This document shows positions 17,193-20,296 of a DNA stretch of 20,296 bases, piece after piece (the stretch's first letter is position 1; each line of letters opens with the position of its first letter). The notes below the pieces were generated by a model. That model had not been told where the DNA came from and searched no databases. It saw only the letters and a program-made list of their open reading frames with translations. Both the position numbers and the translations under genes were made by a program. The DNA is from Mnemiopsis leidyi (Eukaryota; Ctenophora; Tentaculata; Lobata; Bolinopsidae): positions 131,074-151,369 of the forward strand of contig JH154463.1 in assembly GCA_000226015.1 (NCBI GenBank). Direction: 5' to 3'.

Positions 17193-20127
17193 CTAAAATG
17201 AAATTGTGGTAAGTTTCCTTCCGCAATTAAAAGTTTAAGCCCTTTACACTCGAATTTGTACTTAACAATTCTATAATAAGTTTTTTGACGAGATGACATC
17301 CGTCTAACGTTCTAACTTTGAGCTGCGAGAGTCGGGTGTTACTGCGACAACCATTTCGTACACCAGTAAAATAACGTTCAACACACTACTTGACATGGTG
17401 CTAGAAACCTTTAAAAAAACCTACCTCTCTTCATTCTCTCGAACCTCGCCAATCGCTCTTCTTCAGCCTGTCTTTTACGAGATCGTTCCAAAAGCAGTTC
17501 TAGTTCCTCCTTCACCTTTAACTCCTTCATTCGCTTTATCTCCGCTTCCTCTAGGAGGCGTCTCTCCTCTTCCTGAACGTAGACAATGGATAACGTTATC
17601 ACGGTTTTAACGTTTTTGATTAGTCAAATTATGCTAAATCGATTAGAAAAAAACTAAAAAGAATAAATAATTTCATTGAGCACGGAGCAGAATAGTATAA
17701 ATCATTTTACAAACCAATTTGAATTGTTCGAGTCTAGCAAGGCGCTCTTTTTCGTTCAGATGGGCCATTTCGAGCAACCGGACTCGCTGTAGATGCACTT
17801 TATCTCTCTCATTTGATTCGTCAATCAGTTTCAGCCTTACTCGCATTAGGGCTCTCTGATAAAAGAACGCATTTAGCAACTGATCCTTGTTGGAAATGCG
17901 GGAAATATGCGGAACTGTAACCGCATCACTTTGAAATTAAACAAAGATTGTAGTCTCCTTCAATCATAGTGTGTACCTGTCTCCGTAGCCTCAGTTCTGC
18001 CATTGTAACTTTTCTGTACATGATAATCCCTGCTTGCTTCTCCCTCACTACCAATATCCGTTGTCGTCTCTTCTCGTCAGCTTGCTTCCTTTTCAGCTGC
18101 GCCGATGTGAGTGGTTTCACCATCGGATCATCACCCTAAAAATCAGGACTTAGAATTTCAGTCTGCTATGATCTAGCCTGTTTTACATAACAAGACACGT
18201 GATTAGTTATAGATTTAAAAGAATAGTGAGATCTAACTCTAGAAACAGATATTACGATGATGTTGCGTACAAGCTGGAAGTCAGGAGTTGGTGTGGGAGT
18301 GATATCTCCAAACATCTTGTTGTTGGCTCCTGAAGAGCCCTCTGCTAAGTAATCGTTTGCTCGGGAAGAAAACCCTGATGAGAGATCGTCCACCACCTCA
18401 AAGTTTTGAGAGTCAATCTGAAGAAATGTAATAGGAAATTAAATGACCAGACGTGATGATGGCATAAATTTATGAAAGTACTGTTTTCGTTTGGTAAAAC
18501 AACAACACCAAACAGAGCGGATAATATCTCCGAAAATCATTACCTATATTATCACCAATAGAAATTCAGTATAATTTCTGGTCAAATTAATCACTTACAT
18601 CATCCTTATCGATGTACTCCGAAAGTTTCTTGATCGTATCGAGAAACACATCAAACGCTTCCTCTGTCAGCTCTTCCTCCGGCAACGTATTAACACTCGT
18701 AAAAATGTCCTTAATCTTTTTCTGGGCCTAAGAATGCGATCAATAACGCATCATGTTTCTATGCCACAACTACAAGTTTAAAATGTGAAATACAACAGTT
18801 TTAAAATTTGTTACGTCGCATATATAATTGTTAGTGATCGCATAACCAAACCTCTCTGCGGTTTTGTGGAGGATATGTTACATTTTCAGCGTTCGACAGT
18901 TCGACTTGCGTGTTTGTCTCGATAGAATTTTTCGAAATTGACCCTTTTCCATTGCGCTGCCCCTTCTTTTTTCCCTTTTTCTTCATTTTCGGCTTCTTTG
19001 CACCCTTGACTTTGGTAGCCTGCTCTTCTGTGGTGTCCATCGTTGTGATGGAAATCTCAGGAAGAATAGGCTGAAGAACGTTTGATATTGCAGGCGAACT
19101 TGAATATTTCGATAAATTTACCCTAATTTCCATCCAACTGAATATATGTTAGTTGCTACACGCGGTGTGTTTGTACGTATTCCGATAGTCCATGGTTCGT
19201 CCACTAACACGACCTGCCCACCTCAGCAGGAGAAGGACTGTCGGTGACGAGGGGGATGACGGGAGTTTCATGTAGAGGTATAGGGGTCTGCAGCAGCACG
19301 CTCCCGGACCCAGTAGGAGTGGAGGGCAAGGTGGGGGGAGGAGAGAGGACGGCACCGTACGCAGCGTGATCCGACATTATACTCTTTGGGGTGGACGGAT
19401 CGGGTCGGGCTGAAATGTCGTCCAGCTCTTCCAGCCCTTTAGCTAAGTCGGATTTACCTGAAGTATGTTTGATGTTTGAATGGGACGTAATCAAATTCAA
19501 AAATTAAAAATGGAACTTGACAGTCGGATGTTCTTGATCTTCGATCCATATGATACAATACTCAATTGTCGATCTGATTTAAAGAATAACTACCGTTAGC
19601 TTTGTCGAAGTTAGGGGATGTTGGAGTGTTCTGCCAGTCAGTCTGGTACCAATCTTGTCCCGAACTTTTTTCGTCTGTCTCGGTTACCTGCAGGAACACG
19701 TGCTAGGATCAGTTCCAACGCATCACGTCACGGTTGCAGAGTGTTATTTCAGAACTAATTATTCAGTTTAGTACAGTCCCAAATTGACTTTGTCCGAAAC
19801 ACTATAACGGTTGAAATCAGATAATCTGCTTCAGTTGAGCGTTACTCAAGGTGCCCCGACACATGGATGCTGCAGTCAGAATAATTATAAGGCTTGGTGC
19901 TGCGGAGGACGACAAGACACATGTAAATGTAAAGTAAAACACGAGACTTACTCTACAGCCAATCTCTCACCTGGTGAGGGAGTTGATCTACCGCATGTGC
20001 TGGCGGGGGAGAGGTGAGAGGAGCTCCGGGAAGTTCTACTGAGATGAGTTTAGCGGATGGAACAGAAGTGGTCTGATTTCCTGGGACTAGTTGCGGGAAT
20101 GTTTGTATGCTGAGCTGGTCCTGAGGG
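16873..20127 (-). CDS. Coiled-coil protein, C-terminal ten exons (5' end beyond window)
   Basis: Ten exons (20127-19971, 19687-19594, 19457-19214, 19137-18852, 18727-18599, 18417-18271, 18135-17977, 17855-17715, 17572-17425, 17192-16873) join with GT-AG boundaries and agreeing phase at all nine junctions, giving about 607 residues and a TGA stop. In order: a Pro/Ser/Thr-rich disordered part (to about residue 165), a lysine-rich patch (KKPKMKKKGKKKGQR), an acidic helical segment, a second Pro-Thr stretch, then about 150 residues of Arg/Glu/Leu coiled coil, a basic cluster (KRKRLQRTWKKAARRARNKE) and a hydrophobic tail (DVPGFSYFLLLKYTLDLED). No enzyme motif, signal peptide or membrane segment is seen, so it is probably cytoplasmic or cytoskeletal. 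The build recalls large metazoan coiled-coil proteins of unknown function such as KIAA2012, but that is only an impression. The N-terminus is not in the window. Confidence 0.8.
17425..17572 (-). CDS. Coiled-coil gene: exon with heptad repeats
   Basis: Acceptor TCTACGTTCAG|GAAGAG, donor AGAGAG|GTAGGT, phase 0 to 1. Encodes an almost purely Glu, Arg, Lys and Leu helix (EEERRLLEEAEIKRMKEL onward) ending EEERLARFERMKR, which echoes the end of the preceding exon (EKERLARLEQFKL). Confidence 0.85.
17715..17855 (-). CDS. Coiled-coil gene: exon, phase 0-0, 47 codons
   Basis: Acceptor TTCTTTTATCAG|AGAGCC, donor AAATTG|GTTTGT (weaker but in phase). Begins RALMRVRLKLIDESNERD and ends KERLARLEQFKL; helical and charged throughout. 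Confidence 0.85.
17977..18135 (-). CDS. Coiled-coil gene: exon, phase 0-0, 53 codons
   Basis: Acceptor CTGATTTTTAG|GGTGAT, donor AGACAG|GTACAC. Begins GDDPMVKPLTSAQLKRKQAD and continues as a basic helix (EKRRQRILVVREKQ) to AELRLRRQ. This marks the start of the coiled coil. Confidence 0.85.
18271..18417 (-). CDS. Coiled-coil gene: exon with Pro-Thr linker
   Basis: Acceptor ATTTCTTCAG|ATTGAC, entry phase 0. Begins IDSQNFEVVDDLSSGF and includes GDITPTPTPDFQL. The donor CAGCTT|GTACGC at 18271 has T at -1. An alternative in the same phase, ATCATC|GTAATA, would extend the exon to 18256 and add five codons. Confidence 0.75.
18599..18727 (-). CDS. Coiled-coil gene: acidic helical exon, 43 codons
   Basis: Acceptor CGCATTCTTAG|GCCCAG, donor GATGAT|GTAAGT (full consensus). 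Encodes AQKKIKDIFTSVNTLPEEEL and on to SEYIDKDD, phase 0-0. Short and easily missed by a length cut-off, but both splice sites are strong. Confidence 0.85.
18852..19137 (-). CDS. Coiled-coil gene: exon with lysine-rich patch
   Basis: Acceptor ACATATATTCAG|TTGGATG, donor AGAGAG|GTTTGG. Entry is phase 2: the first T completes a Ser codon from the previous exon, giving ...VGS-WMEIRVNLS. Contains KKPKMKKKGKKKGQRNGKG. An ATG at 19133 makes it look like a start, but the exon fits as an internal one. Confidence 0.8.
19214..19457 (-). CDS. Coiled-coil gene: proline-rich exon
   Basis: Acceptor CATACTTCAG|GTAAATCC (phase 1 entry). The donor GGGCAG|GTCGTG gives phase 2. The stronger-looking upstream donor GCTGAG|GTGGGC would put a stop in the next exon, so it is rejected. 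Encodes KSDLAKGLEELDDISARPDP and a Pro/Ser/Thr-rich stretch including SPPPTLPSTPTGSGS. Confidence 0.75.
19594..19687 (-). CDS. Coiled-coil gene: exon, 94 nt, phase 0-1
   Basis: Acceptor GTGTTCCTGCAG|GTAACC, donor GCTAACG|GTAGTT. Encodes VTETDEKSSGQDWYQTDWQN and TPTSPNFDKAN; the last base forms a Gly codon with the next exon. Not obvious as an open frame alone, but phases match on both sides. Confidence 0.8.
19971..20127 (-). CDS. Coiled-coil gene: first exon inside window
   Basis: Acceptor TTTGTACTTGTCCAG|CCCTCAG, donor CACCAG|GTGAGA. The first C completes a codon (phase 2 entry), then PQDQLSIQTFPQLVPGNQ and a Pro-rich segment (LPGAPLTSPPPAHAVDQLPHQ). Because entry is in phase 2, at least one more exon lies upstream, outside the window. 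Confidence 0.75.
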
Positions 20128-20185
20128 CTGGACAAGTACAAAGAACACGCACTACATGCGGACACAGAGATTCCTCCTCATGCAG

Positions 20186-20296
<111 letters not shown>

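Noticed and set aside
17395..17610. Pro/Ser-rich plus-strand frame
   Set aside because: Antisense shadow of the coiled-coil exon 17425-17572.
19149..19355. Cys/Pro/Leu-rich minus frame overlapping the proline-rich exon
   Set aside because: Shadow of the supported exon 19214-19457 in another frame.

Overview
The window is eukaryotic, almost certainly animal, nuclear DNA. It is AT-rich and mostly intergenic. It carries GT-AG introns of about 75-280 bp, TATA-type core promoters, a long (TG)n microsatellite, minisatellites and DNA transposons. There is no bacterial-style gene packing. The species cannot be named from the sequence; an invertebrate with short introns is a guess.

Layout. 1-760: no clear gene, an 80-bp tandem duplication and two perfect hairpins. 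764-1324 (minus): two overlapping reading frames for small single-pass membrane proteins that look like diverged copies of one unit. 1325-2308: purine-rich, non-coding. 2309-3881: two inverted copies of one MITE with 3-bp target duplications, enclosing a cluster of nested CCAAT/ATTGG palindromes. 4685-5067: a 30-bp minisatellite. 6734-6807: a near-perfect long hairpin. 7546-7909: TATA box plus a possible first exon. 9081-10842: a probable non-autonomous Helitron inserted in a minisatellite, which rejoins cleanly when the element is removed. 10843-13070: no supported gene. 13073-15691 (plus): a TATA box, a small first coding exon and a tentative 4-exon gene. 16873-20127 (minus): the best gene in the window, the last ten exons (about 607 residues) of a coiled-coil protein whose 5' part lies beyond the right edge. 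20188-20296: (TG)n, probably in an intron of that gene.

The right-hand gene is supported by ten exons whose reading phases agree at all nine internal junctions. Its product runs from a proline-rich N-terminal part, through a lysine-rich patch and a charged helical segment, to a long Glu/Arg/Leu coiled coil and a conserved-looking C-terminal tail. I could not name the family with confidence. It and the tentative plus-strand gene converge tail to tail around 15.7-16.9 kb. No operon or multi-gene system is evident. The most informative structures are the Helitron, the MITE pair with its enclosed palindrome cluster, the long hairpin, and the membrane-protein pair whose second frame has ATA where a start ATG would be expected.
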